Both the position numbers and the translations under genes were made by a program. This document shows, one piece after another, positions 48,301 through 58,475 of a DNA stretch of 64,000 nucleotides (position 1 is the stretch's first letter; each line of letters opens with the position of its first letter). The notes below the pieces were generated by a model. The model did no database searches and was not told where the DNA came from. It worked only from the letters and a program-made list of their open reading frames with translations. This DNA is from Hanleya hanleyi (taxonomy: Eukaryota; Mollusca; Polyplacophora; Lepidopleurida; Hanleyidae), in NCBI GenBank assembly GCA_036873755.1, contig JAVTVY010057047.1:1-64000 (forward strand). Reading direction: 5' to 3'.

Positions 48301-51300
48301 AGTCAATCAATGCTAAACCCCGTGAAAGTAGCACGTATCAATTTTTCATATTCGCATCCATTGAGTGTGCAAGACGACCAGCAGTGGAGGTCTGTCGAAT
48401 TCTCAGACTTTCTATAGAACTCGAGCGAGGATTATGAATACGGCTCTCCGGGCTATCTGCAAAGCCAAAGACGCGCAAAGCCCTTCCTATTTACCATCGC
48501 AGCAAAATCGATAGAATCCCATCACATTAAACGTGCACGATTTGATTTTTAAATTACAACTTCAAAGACTTAACGGGGACTTGGATGAGCGGTCGTGGTA
48601 CAGCGTGTTGTTGTCTCGTCGGCGAGTCGAATGGTACTGGTATGCGACCGGAAAGACTGGATGTTATCATTATATGATCATACCAGTCCGCCCACCGCCT
48701 CGGCGATTACTGTCCCAGACACAATATATCAATACAATTACATCGAAATTGATAGCATATAAAACAAATACTGAAATGGAACATTAAATATACAATATAG
48801 TGATGGTAAATAGAGATTTTGTTTCTTACTTCAGAGAGAAATAAGTCATGCTCTGGGTATTTATATGTGGAGATCGCCAGGAGATTTTTTACTTGCTATG
48901 ATTTTTTTTTTCATTCTCGGAAAAAAAAAAGTTTCCCGGACGAGCCCCCAAAGTTATATCAACATCAGATTGGTTAACTGATTTTTTTAACAGCAATACT
49001 CAAATTCAAATAATTCGTTCGTATTCACTTACATGTTAGGATAACCGGTGTAAAATGATATTTTAGTCCGCCAGGAACCCTGGTCCGCTTGCTATACTAT
49101 TAACCAAGCTAAGACTTCAATTCGTAACAAGCGTGGATTTGAAATCGTACTCTCCAATATATCTCAAGTTGGGCCATTGAACACATGATGATAGGCCAGT
49201 AAGCACGTATAGAGGACATGCGTACAAAACGGATGAGGATTAAAATAATTTCTTTATACCACACTTAGGGAAACCAAGACATATATCATATGGCATTCAC
49301 CGTGTCTGCATGAACGGCCGCAGGAGCTTAATTTTCATACATTTTAAGTCACTCTGTCCGTATTTCCAGTAATGTGAAAATTGTGATCAACTTTTATACC
49401 GCTGACAAATGAAGCTGAAACTACTCAATATACATTCAGAAACATGGTGATGACCCCTCGCCATTTATCGGTGACGAGGCCCTGTCGTCGTCATTTATTG
49501 TTTAGGGTAAATGGTTACGAGGTCATTTCCTCGCCATTTATTGGCCAATGAATGGTGACGAGCAATGAGTGTAGATCCCAGATCATCGCCAATATATAAT
49601 GGTGATGATGGAATATGGCGATGGTTCTAGCTAGGATGGAGATTATATACCTAAACTCTTTAACGGTCATTTTAGAGTTGGGGAAACTAAACGAGATCAA
49701 CAGTTTTATGGATGACTATTTCCGATGGAGATTTATATAATCAACATTGCATCACGGGATATCGTCCAGATTTGTCAATTCAAATTTTCGAAAAACAAAT
49801 ATTAGATTTTCATTGGCGTGTGTAGACAATTGGAAGCAACATAAAACATAGTCTTATACTTTAGTTATCTACCGCACCGACACTCAGTGATTACAAAAGA
49901 AACACACGACACGGTTTTCTGTCAGAGTTGCATCATCTTATGAAGAATAATTCATTGCGCTATCTGCCATAATTATAAAGTCAAGGCCAGCATTCAATAG
50001 ACATCTGTGGGTTATTGCTCAAGGAGTTTTTTGACTAATCAAATTTTACGTCTATTGCGCATGTTTCTGTGCATCTTCTAAAATAGGGATGTTTGAATGC
50101 AAATTAACAGAAAAAGAAATAATTAGCTTTAAGACAAAATTTGTTAAACGATTCATGTCCTCTAAAGGCAATTGGAGGCTTGCACAATAAGACCATACGA
50201 TTAACCGGAAGTGTTAATTTTGTTAATTCGATAAACAAGTAGTGGCAATCACAAAACGTGATTGGATAATTGGTATTTTTTCAATACCCGAGACTAGGGA
50301 TCATATGAATCCATGTACTTCAAGAACCTCATGGTGTTGATATGAACAGTCACAATTAAAGCGTGACTGAGATACATCATGCTCTAGATAACGATTTTAC
50401 AACGAAATCATATGAATTAAGAATACTGATCAACGATACGGATTTGATATATTAGGAAGATCATGTTGTCTTGCCGGCATCACTGAAAACTCGACCGCTT
50501 CTCTCTTGCTGGAAACTAGCCTATGTGTACTATGATTGTTCTTTGTTTGTGGTTTGAATTTGGCGCTAAAGCTGTTATATGGAATATGGAATAGGTCTTT
50601 CGATTATCGACGCGGAAATTCTTTGACACATGACGGCTGAAAATTGAATGACCGCCTAGAAGCTCATATGTCTTCAAGTTCCCCATTAGACGAGCGCTGG
50701 CGAACTGATTTATGCAAAATTAAATCATACATTCATTTTTTTACATTTTGAATGTTTATAGGATACACGCCTTTGTCGAAATATAATAAATGATATTTTA
50801 TTTAACGAATTGTCTGGAATATGTTTAATATAGAATTATTGAGAGGATAACAGGGAGGTACATATATTGATACTATATATAGTCCGCGAGTGATAGGAGG
50901 AAGTGGGCGGTTGTGTGGTGAAGAGGGCGAGCATTCACTGCTTGCGATTTTGCACATCGCTTTGATGTCACCATTTGCAAATAAAACGTTTGATTTTAGA
51001 TGTTGGAAAAAGGCAGCACGCAGATTAAAAATAGATTTTATTAATACCATTCTCTTGTTTTTCAGCTGACCGTTTACTAGACATCCCTTGTAAGGTATGT
51101 GGAGACCGAAGTTCGGGTAAACACTATGGGATATACAGTTGTGACGGTGAGTATCATCCAAGACACATGTTATTCATTTTCCCTTTGCCTTCTCTTCCAT
51201 CCTCTCTCTCTTTCGATGAGAATCACATTGGGTGAACAGTCTCTGGAGCCACATGTATATCCCGTCTAATATACCCCTTTGATCTTTGAGAATTGGAACT

Positions 51301-54300
51301 TTGATCGTTAACCTACCTCCGATCGGGCAATTTTGTTCCAAAATATCGAGAAAATCCTACTAGTAGTTCTTCGAGAATTTTTTGTTTGACATTTGCATGT
51401 TATAACATTGATGGTCTGACGTCATCGTGCCAGTGGTGCCATATTTAACCTGCAAATCGCTTATCTCATTTTTCTTTTTGCGATTCCCGGAAAACAACTG
51501 ATTTTCTTGAAATTACCAAATAAACTTGCCTGTTTAGCTACCGAGCAAAGTTTGGCCGTTGCGTAAGATATTTTTTCAGAAATATCGTCGAAAACGTCTG
51601 GAGCATATTAGGTGGTGCAGACAGCACGATAGACATTTCGTTGCATGATCGACGAGGGTATCAGAATGCTAAACAGCCCACCCCATGTAAAAATACGTTC
51701 CCGTTAGTGGCACTGGACATTCAACACGTTTAACGTTTAAGCCTTCTCTGACGCGCCATTGGCAAGTTATGTATACATACTCTGTTGCATGATCCATCAG
51801 TGGAGGAATACACCAAGATTCTAATGCCGTATGAGGTTTTGGATCCTTCAGAGATACCATACGACTACGTACGCCCAGGATAAAATTTAGAATTAGTCTC
51901 ACTTACTGGTCCTATAGATCGACACTTTTCAGGTGCTCCGATCGATTGTTGATTCCCTTATATGCAGATACTCACTCATTAGAACCCGCCACCTCCAAAT
52001 CGCCTCATAATTTTTATATCGGCTACATCTACAATCTTCTTTTTTTGTTATGAAACTCGGAATTTTTTCACTACCAAAGGCAATAAATGTTCATGCTTTC
52101 TTGACATGCCGATATAGAAGCTTGTCAGTCTGGAATTAATTGACATATTTCAGTTCCATTGAAATTAATTGTTTGTTTTTTTTTGTTTTTTTTTTGTCGC
52201 CTGTTCAATGCATGGATACAAGGTAAATTCATAGGTCGGGACCTATACACTCAGATCTGGGAAGGCTTAAGACATTCCATGGTCCAATGACCATATTTCT
52301 TGCAATTGTAACAATATGGGAGAAGGTTACATATGGAGTGGGCGCGAGTATGTGATGTTTTGACAGTCATACCAACCCAGTGAACTTTCATCTCACTATA
52401 GAATTGTATACCAGTATTGCTTGTAACGTTTCCACAAATTTCGAATACAGTTCAGATTAAACACAACTTTCAGATTTGAGAATCTCCATTCATAATGGAA
52501 AGATCTAATTCATATAGCAGTCACACATTAAATATAAATAATCACGAAATAATCCAAAATACGACATGCATTTTACCTATGATATAGCATTTTGAAGAGA
52601 GAAAAAACTGTCAGACTCTACGGGCCAAGATACGCTCAGAAGAATTGCGCCGTAAGGGCACTAAGATAATTGAATATTCCAGTATTTTCCATTTAAAAAG
52701 AAAGATACAAAATAATTTATTTCAAAAACTAATATGCCATGGATTTTGTTCAATTATGTGCTGTTTTGTAATTGGCAACGTGTTGTTTTCCCGATTCTGT
52801 ATGAGCGTTTACAGCTTAAGAAAAAAAATTGATTCCGCCAAAGAATCGAATATCGAAAAAATTGTTTTATAATACCATCCCTCAGTAAGCTTTCGACTTA
52901 ACTTATCGACGATCGAGCGCCAAGACGCGAGCATAATTCTTAGAGCGAACCATCTGGAATTTAAGTAACAATGGCCGATTTCCCTTCTTAACCCGTCATA
53001 TCGTTTAGACTCTCTCAGAGACCCGTGTTTCGAGGGCAGGGGACATTGATTAGTAAACTACTCGAGGTGCAAATTGATTCGTACACAGAGGCGACCGGCA
53101 GAATGATATCCGATTAAGCGGCACTTTGGGCGGTTACTTACAGGAAAACAACCCTAGAAGAAGCGGCTAATCACGGCGGAAACTTTCTGATCGGGGGATA
53201 GTACAATCCATAACTCTTTGCTTGCTCATTTATAACTTAAAGCGATACTGTGGAGTAAAAAGTAGCCGGGATCAACACCAGCTGTACTGTAACTTGGATG
53301 GTCCTTTGCTGCCCGCTCCCCTGTGATCTGTACGCTATCACAGTGCAACTCGGAAATGTCATCGATGGCACTTCAAACTTAGCGATACACCGCGATCGTC
53401 AAGTGACGCACGGCGAGGTCAATATAGACACACATACCGGTACGTTATATCCACGATTGAATCTTTCAACATGTTTTACAACATTTATTAAATATTTTCT
53501 TTGATAGGCATTTAGAAGTTGGCGTATATAACACAATGCTATTCTATGGATAACAACTTCTTTATTGCTGTGGAGCTGACGTTTCGTTGGAGATACTTCC
53601 AACTTTTTCAAAGCTAAAAAGTTTCGAAAAAGTTGGAAGTATCTCCAACGAAACGTCAGCTCTACAGCAATAAAGAAGTTGTTATCCATAGAATAGCATT
53701 GTGTTATTTATTAAATATATTTAAAAATTCATATCAAGTGCTTGTGGTGTTTCTCTGGAAATCGAAAAGCTTTTTTCATGTGATATTTATTGGTAATACA
53801 TTGGCACAATGTGTTTTTAACGCAACACCCTTGGATTTATTTGTATCAAAGCACTGTCTTAGACAAAAAGTTTCACGACAGCTTCGATTTATGGTTTAAT
53901 TTTTATTTGCAAATTTTAATCATCACTGAATCTCATTTAATATGTTTTATTATTATATCTAATAGACCTATAAAATCTATTTTAATATAGTTCATTTAAA
54001 ATGAATGTACATGATAACAGTCATTTATTTTATGCCATGTTCTTTATATATATAGTGTTATTTGTGGTCTGTAGTTGAATTTGATGTCAGTTGATCATTT
54101 TTGAATGAACAGATTAAGCAAACAAAATAGAACCAAAAGTTTGGCAATTCATTTGGCAGATTCAGTTCTTTTTGGAACTATTTTAGTTAAACATTTGACC
54201 CACATGTGTGACAGTGCATGGACACGAAACCAACGTCAGATTTGGACATTCAGTAACCAGCCGTCGTCTAGAAGAATTATCACGTTCATAAATTAATTGA

Positions 54301-57300
54301 AACATCTAATTCATGTGACAATATTAGCAAATTCGAAGTAGGCATAAATACACATGCAAGCTAGTTTCTTGCAAGAGCGAAGCGCCACCAGTCTTGCATC
54401 AATTCATATTACGAACGGGGGACATCTTCGAACTAAACTGACAATTTTGGGAGACAGTTTGACACACACCATTGGCTGTACATAACACAAAACCATCAGC
54501 CAACCACACATAGATGTCCTGAATAGGACATTTCAACGACGTTAAATTCAATTAAATTTGATTCTCTCTCTCTCCGTTTCAACGAGAAGTTAGAATTAAG
54601 AAGTCAATGCTAGGGGCCGTGTGTTCATGCAATTCAAGGTTTCCACATGAACAGCTACAATAAAAGCGTGGTTGGGATACAAATCATCACAGGGATCAGT
54701 TTTTGTTCTTGTGATATTTTTTATAAATATGCAGTCAGTATATTTGCTTGTGGTGTCATATGACTTCTTGTCAGTACGCTGGCATCGTTTTCCACCACTC
54801 TTTGATATTGCGTTTAATTATATCATTGATATATCGTTGAGGGAAATATAGGAAAATACTCTCTTGATCTGAGAGACGGCCCAATATGGTGATATAAGGA
54901 GCACATCAAACTGAGGGAACAGTCCCTTGATTGATATGACTGCAATATGAATATCATTAAAAGCATGATGTCCCTGGATAGACTACGAATGAATATCATT
55001 CATAGTCTTCCCGGATAGACTACAATATGAATATCATTCATAGTCTTCCCGGATAGACTACAATATGAATATCATTCATAGTCTTCCCGGATAGACTACA
55101 ATATGAATATCATTCATACCATGTTGTCACTGGATAGACTACATCATTAAAAGCATTAATAATCCCAATGCACAGAACCATAAATATATGTTGACTTTTA
55201 TCCATCCATTAGGTTGTTCGGGATTATGTTGACTTTTATCCATCCATTAGGTTGTTCGGGATTATGTTGACTTTTATCCATCCATTAGGTTGTTCGGGAT
55301 TTTTCAAGCGCAGTATCCATAGGAACCGGGTATACACATGTAAGGTACAGGGGGATCAGAAAGCTCAATGTCCCATTGATAAAACACATCGGAACCAGTG
55401 CCGCGCTTGTCGACTGAGGAAATGCTTCGAGGCGGAAATGAACAGAGATGGTAAGCACTTTACATATGTATACCATGTCTAGCCTTTGTTAGATAATTTC
55501 TCGTATTGGTGACTCCTAGTTCTTCATTGAAATTTTCAGTGTTGATATGGAATTTAAGGAAAAGACTACATTAAAGCTAGTTAAATCTAAGTCAGAAGTA
55601 CAATGCTATTGAAAAATCAACGAGGTGTTGTATCTGCGACGAGTTTAACTTCATATATACTTGGTGGTTAAGCCGTCTAATCCGTGCCGTTCCTATGGAT
55701 TAGACCGGAGACAGCTTAACCACCAAGTATCAAGTAAGTAAGTAAGTAAGTAAGTATCAGACGCGTTTCCACGAGCTAGAATTTGGCGCTTTGGTTGAAA
55801 ATAAATCAGACCCCAGTTACAATCTCAGTAAACTCTGATATAATATCACGGAATATTATATCTGACTTCAGCTTAATATAAATCTCGTGCGAACTGAAAC
55901 TATATTTGTTAGCCAATCAGGTGGTTAGTTTGGTGAAACGATTTTAAAATCACGCCCGCAGTAATTACGGTAACATGTTGACTAATATATAAACATTATC
56001 GAGAAACATGATCCAAATATGGAATCATTTCCAAACAGTGTGAGTGGTAAACAGTAAAGATCAAAGAATTTACTCCCGCCGAAAAGTCTGGCTTTGTTAG
56101 GGGGTAGAAAATATCAAAAGATTGTGCCGTGCGAAGATGTTAATCTCCGTGAACTAAACGTCTTGGTTGGCTTATTATGGAATCTCATAGAATATCGGCA
56201 AACATTTAGCACGAAGGTTTCATAGTGGTACGTCTAGATGGTATTCCCCTGATTTACCATCTTAGTTTACCCAGATTGATTCCAGTTACTAAAAATCAAT
56301 TCAAATTTATTGAACTCTACCACCGTGTTCCACCATAAAACTCTGGTATTTATATCCATCCATAGAACATTTCTGTGGTCACGAATTGCGATGTATATGC
56401 GGTATCTGCTCTATACTGAACGTAAATCTTCCATATGAATAATTCCAAGATTCAACTCATCATTCATGAAAATATAATTATCCTTTCTCAGCTGTGCAAC
56501 ACGAACGAGGTCCGCGGAAACCAAAGATGAAGACAGAAGAGTCGTCTCAGAGTGACCTTCCCGTCACTGTCGACTGTCCTATGGATCTAACTAACAAGTC
56601 TCCGCCAATAACATTATGGCCCACAGCCACGACAATGGCTTCCAGCGGTGCTATGATGAGGCACCCGCGGCAACTCCTGCCGACCATTCCATTCTCGGTT
56701 GACGCCAATAGACTCATGCTAGAGAAATGGGAGATGATGCGGTACTGTTCGGCGTTCAGCGTTCCTGTTAACTCGCACAAACTCCAGTCGGATACTCTGC
56801 AGGAGGTGACAGCTCGACTCTTGTTCACGGTGGTCAGCTGGATCAGACAGATTCCCGCCTTTATTACATTGCCCGGCAGAGACCAGGTAAGCCAATAAAA
56901 AAGCAGATTGCAATGAAAAGGAAAACAATAGTTAACTTGTTCAATGACATGTGACAACAAAAAGCAGCGAATAAAAGATTGAGCCCTTTTTACTATATTG
57001 TTTCATTAAATAGAATATGGAGGGATATACATGTACATCTGATTTAGGGATCTATCAAATAGGGATCAATTTTGATTTTGATTTTTTTTTGGTAATATGC
57101 AGTCAGTATATTTACCTGTGTGGTCATATGACTTCATGTGAGTACGCCGGCATCTTTTTTTTTTGCACAATGGATCCTTGTTATGTTGCGTTTAATTAGG
57201 GATATACTTAGCCAGAACCAACGTAGGCCTAAATGTTTTTGCGATTGCGCCTGTAATTGCTTTTGTTGGCAATACGTTGGTGAATATCAATATTGTTCAT

Positions 57301-58209
57301 TTTTATCTTGCATGACCAGAATATTTTACTGACCGAGGGCTGGAGAGAGCTGTTTCTGCTTGGCCTGGTTCAGTGGGACATCCCTTTGAGTTTTCCCGCC
57401 ATCTTAACTTCTGGTAGCAGACGAGAAGGGGTTGGAAGTGAGGAGAGTATTTCCGGTCTGGTGACCGATGTGAAAACTTTGAGAGATGTCGTGTCACGGT
57501 TCAGACAGTTAGCAGTTGATCACACTGAAATGGCATGTCTGAAGGCAATTGCGCTTTTTAAACCAGGTACGTCGTAATTCAGGTTGAGCAAATCGCTAGC
57601 AAGTCATAGTTAAGTCCAGTGAAACGCAAGAGTCGAACGAATGTAGTTCGTATCCAAATCACATTTTGACTGAACGGTTGAGGTTATTTTACACAATACT
57701 ATACTATTTAATCAATCGATTGTATGTTACTTTATGTGAATGTACAAGCTAATACACCTATACTGTCGATTTTATACCCTTGAAATTGTTTCAAATTGCA
57801 GTATTGACTTGATGAGGAATGAACACTGGGATTTCCTGGATTTCAACTTCTTCTTTATTAAACACGACGTTTCGCTAAGTCTGCCCTTAGCATTCTCAAG
57901 TGGTGAGGAATATAAAAGAAATTGCTAACCTACATGTGCATGTTTCCTTCTGTTCACCCAGAATCCTTTGGTGTACGAGATGTGCGGAACACAGAGTGCC
58001 TTCAAGACCAGGCCCAAGTCATGCTGGGGGAATACATAAGACATCGCTATCCTCAGCAATTCACGCGCTTTGGTAAATTACTGATGTTGTTACCTTCTCT
58101 TCGATCCATCAAATGGAGGAGCGTGGACGAACTCTTCTTCAAAAGTATTGTGGGTAACACATCTGTCGAGGCTCTTGTGCTGAGTATATACAATGGAGAA
58201 CGACTTTAA
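42219..58209 (+). CDS. dsf: Dissatisfaction-type orphan nuclear receptor (NR2E group), 6 exons, 427 aa
   Basis: Exons: 42219-42369, 51066-51146, 55289-55450, 56492-56886, 57320-57566, 57962-58209. All are GT-AG with matching phases, 1284 nt. Residues 59-123 form a two-zinc-finger DNA-binding domain (Cys 59, 62, 76, 79 and 95, 105, 115, 118) with P-box CDGCSG. The nine-residue D-box spacer and the lead-in [13 protein letters not shown] match insect Dsf; TLX has a seven-residue spacer. The extension [11 protein letters not shown] is also Dsf-like. A hinge of about 70 residues contains PMDLT. The ligand-binding domain (about 210-427) has the signature WIRQIPAF then DQ. The C-terminus ends IYNGERL without an acidic AF-2 motif, as in repressive NR2E receptors. 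Insect Dsf has a far longer hinge (about 690 aa in total). The family consists of nuclear transcriptional repressors used in neural development. TLX paralogy is the main alternative. Confidence 0.92.
42370..44439 (+). other. dsf intron 1, first part; nothing recognised
   Basis: AT-rich intron sequence. The ORFs at 43014-43235 and 43401-43637 have no recognisable domain. Confidence 0.5.
44440..45310. repeat. Tandem duplication with 134-bp filler in dsf intron 1
   Basis: Copy A 44440-44814 and copy B 44949-45310 are about 98-99% identical apart from one 13-nt indel. Between them, 44815-44948 nearly equals 47199-47331 (CCGGAGAGGCAGAT at one end, CATTCCGGACGAG at the other). Confidence 0.9.
45462..45840 (+). 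repeat. R repeat, diverged copy
   Basis: CACTTAACCCAGGATTTAGG, ATGGTGTTCATATGAACAGT, ATGATGTCTTG and GTTGACCGTTTCTCTCTT follow the R order. Confidence 0.75.
46280..47331. repeat. ~110-bp degenerate tandem repeat
   Basis: Repeated GCCGGACAATCTTCATAAGA, GGCAGAACACC.TTCCTGCAT and CGGACTATT.TTGAA words from about 46530 to 47060, fading on both sides. Source of the filler at 44815. 47608-47675 resembles 1668-1725. Confidence 0.75.
47700..50280 (+). other. dsf intron 1, candidate regulatory stretch
   Basis: 47870-48700 is less repetitive and more complex than most of the intron, with no ORF evidence and no recognised repeat. It could be conserved enhancer DNA, but nothing here proves that. 49440-49600 has short direct repeats around CTCGCCATTTAT. 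Confidence 0.3.
50286..50665 (+). repeat. R repeat copy in dsf intron 1
   Basis: ACTAGGGATCATATGAATCC, GTACTTCAAGAACCTCATGG, GACTGAGATACATCATGCTC and TTGCTGGAAACTAGCCTATG match R copy 1 closely. Confidence 0.85.
51066..51146 (+). CDS. dsf: dsf exon 2 (first zinc finger)
   Basis: An 81-nt exon encoding [18 protein letters not shown] then HYGIYSCD, the first zinc finger up to the P-box. The acceptor is TTTTTCAG, the donor GTGAGT, phase 1 at both ends. Confidence 0.95.
51147..53500 (+). other. dsf intron 2, first part, candidate regulatory stretch
   Basis: No gene. 52870-53290 is unusually free of repeats and contains homeodomain-type GGCTAATCAC, CCGATTAAGC and TTGATTAGT words. A conserved element is possible but unproven. 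Confidence 0.3.
53530..53706. mobile_element. Foldback MITE copy B in dsf intron 2
   Basis: A nearly perfect inverted repeat: AACACAATGCTATTCTATGG through GGAGATACTTCCAACTTTTTC-type text and back. Same family as 38941-39108. Confidence 0.9.
54225..54410 (-). repeat. R repeat, partial inverted copy
   Basis: CGTCAGATTTGGACATTCAG, CAGCCGTCGTCTAGAAG, CTTGCAAGAGCGAAGCG match the 3' half of R on the minus strand. Confidence 0.65.
54605..54690 (+). repeat. R repeat, partial copy
   Basis: AATGCTAGGGGCCGTGTG, CACATGAACAGCTACAATAA and AAGCGTGGTTGGGATACA match the 5' part of R. Preceded by a SINE tail (54530-54576). Confidence 0.65.
54985..55125. repeat. 38-bp tandem array in dsf intron 2
   Basis: About 3.7 copies of a 38-bp unit containing GAATATCATTCATAGTC and CCGGATAGACTAC, nearly identical copy to copy. 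A more degenerate half-copy flanks each side. It sits about 60 bp before the acceptor array and has the same period but a different sequence. Confidence 0.9.
55188..55302 (+). repeat. dsf: Tandem 38-bp x3 repeat spanning the dsf exon 3 acceptor
   Basis: Units start at 55188, 55226 and 55264. Each runs through TTGAC, TTTTATCCATCC and ATTAG and ends with the first 13 bases of the exon. Acceptor AGs end at 55212, 55250 and 55288. Copies are identical over the unit. Confidence 0.95.
55289..55450 (+). CDS. dsf: dsf exon 3 (P-box and second zinc finger)
   Basis: Encodes [17 protein letters not shown] then [10 protein letters not shown] and [18 protein letters not shown]. The acceptor at 55287-55288 is the third of three tandem copies and the only one that keeps frame. 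The donor is GTAAGC, phase 1. Confidence 0.95.
55657..55730. mobile_element. 74-bp mini hairpin in dsf intron 3
   Basis: Arms ATACTTGGTGGTTAAGC and GCTTAACCACCAAGTAT are perfect, with inner arms GTCTAATCC and GGATTAGAC. Followed by (AAGT)n. Confidence 0.8.
56492..56886 (+). CDS. dsf: dsf exon 4 (C-terminal extension, hinge, start of ligand-binding domain)
   Basis: Encodes [11 protein letters not shown], a Ser/Pro/Met-rich hinge with PMDLT (residues 161-165), then helix 1 and helix 3 of the ligand-binding domain up to LPGRDQ. The acceptor is TTTCTCAG, the donor GTAAGC, phase 0 out. Confidence 0.93.
57320..57566 (+). CDS. dsf: dsf exon 5 (ligand-binding domain core)
   Basis: Encodes [19 protein letters not shown] (TLX: LMLLEDAWRELFVLGIAQW) through [20 protein letters not shown]. 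The acceptor is CATGACCAG, the donor GTACGT, phase 1. Confidence 0.93.
57790..57910. repeat. Probable MITE fragment in dsf intron 5
   Basis: CAACTTCTTCTTTATTAAAC then ACGACGTTTCGCTAAGTC resembles a common molluscan repeat end. Only one copy in this window. Confidence 0.35.
57962..58209 (+). CDS. dsf: dsf exon 6 (end of ligand-binding domain)
   Basis: Encodes [20 protein letters not shown], then [15 protein letters not shown] and the C-terminal helix ending NGERL. TLX has RFGKLLLLLPALRSI. The stop TAA is at 58207-58209. The acceptor is TTCACCCAG. Confidence 0.93.
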
Positions 58210-58342
58210 CAGGAGATTACAAGGGTCTGATTAGATTGGTTATCTCCCCCTGTATGTCCATACCGTAGACATGCAGGTTATGGCTGGCATCGTCAGTTCA
58301 AAACTGGACTCATTCTCCGCATTGCGGAATGTATCGGTTCCA

Positions 58343-58348
58343 AATAAA
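58343..58348 (+). terminator. Candidate poly(A) signal of dsf
   Basis: AATAAA 134 nt after the stop codon. A second AATAAA lies at 59091-59096. Which one is used cannot be decided from sequence alone. Confidence 0.3.
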
Positions 58349-58392
58349 CACCCACAGACCTGGAGATTGAACGATCATGGCTCAATGAAAGG

Positions 58393-58466
58393 TAGACTCG
58401 TACCCAGCTCCAATTCGCTATCGCTCTATAACGGTGCGTGTGAGTTGGGGGCTAGGTACGAGTCTA
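58393..58466. mobile_element. 74-bp MITE with 9-bp target duplication in the dsf 3' region
   Basis: Inverted ends TAGACTCGTACCCAGCTCC (58393-58411) and its near-complement (58448-58466, 17 of 19 matching) flank a short loop. The same 9-bp word AATGAAAGG lies directly outside each end (58384-58392 and 58467-58475), as expected of a target-site duplication. Nine-base duplications suggest a Mutator-like source, but that is inference. Confidence 0.8.
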
Positions 58467-58475
58467 AATGAAAGG

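Noticed and set aside
53633..53899. 88-residue ORF starting in the foldback MITE
   Set aside because: The first third is the MITE arm; the rest lacks any recognisable feature.
54985..55302. The two adjacent 38-bp arrays as one array
   Set aside because: They share a period but not sequence, so they are separate duplications.
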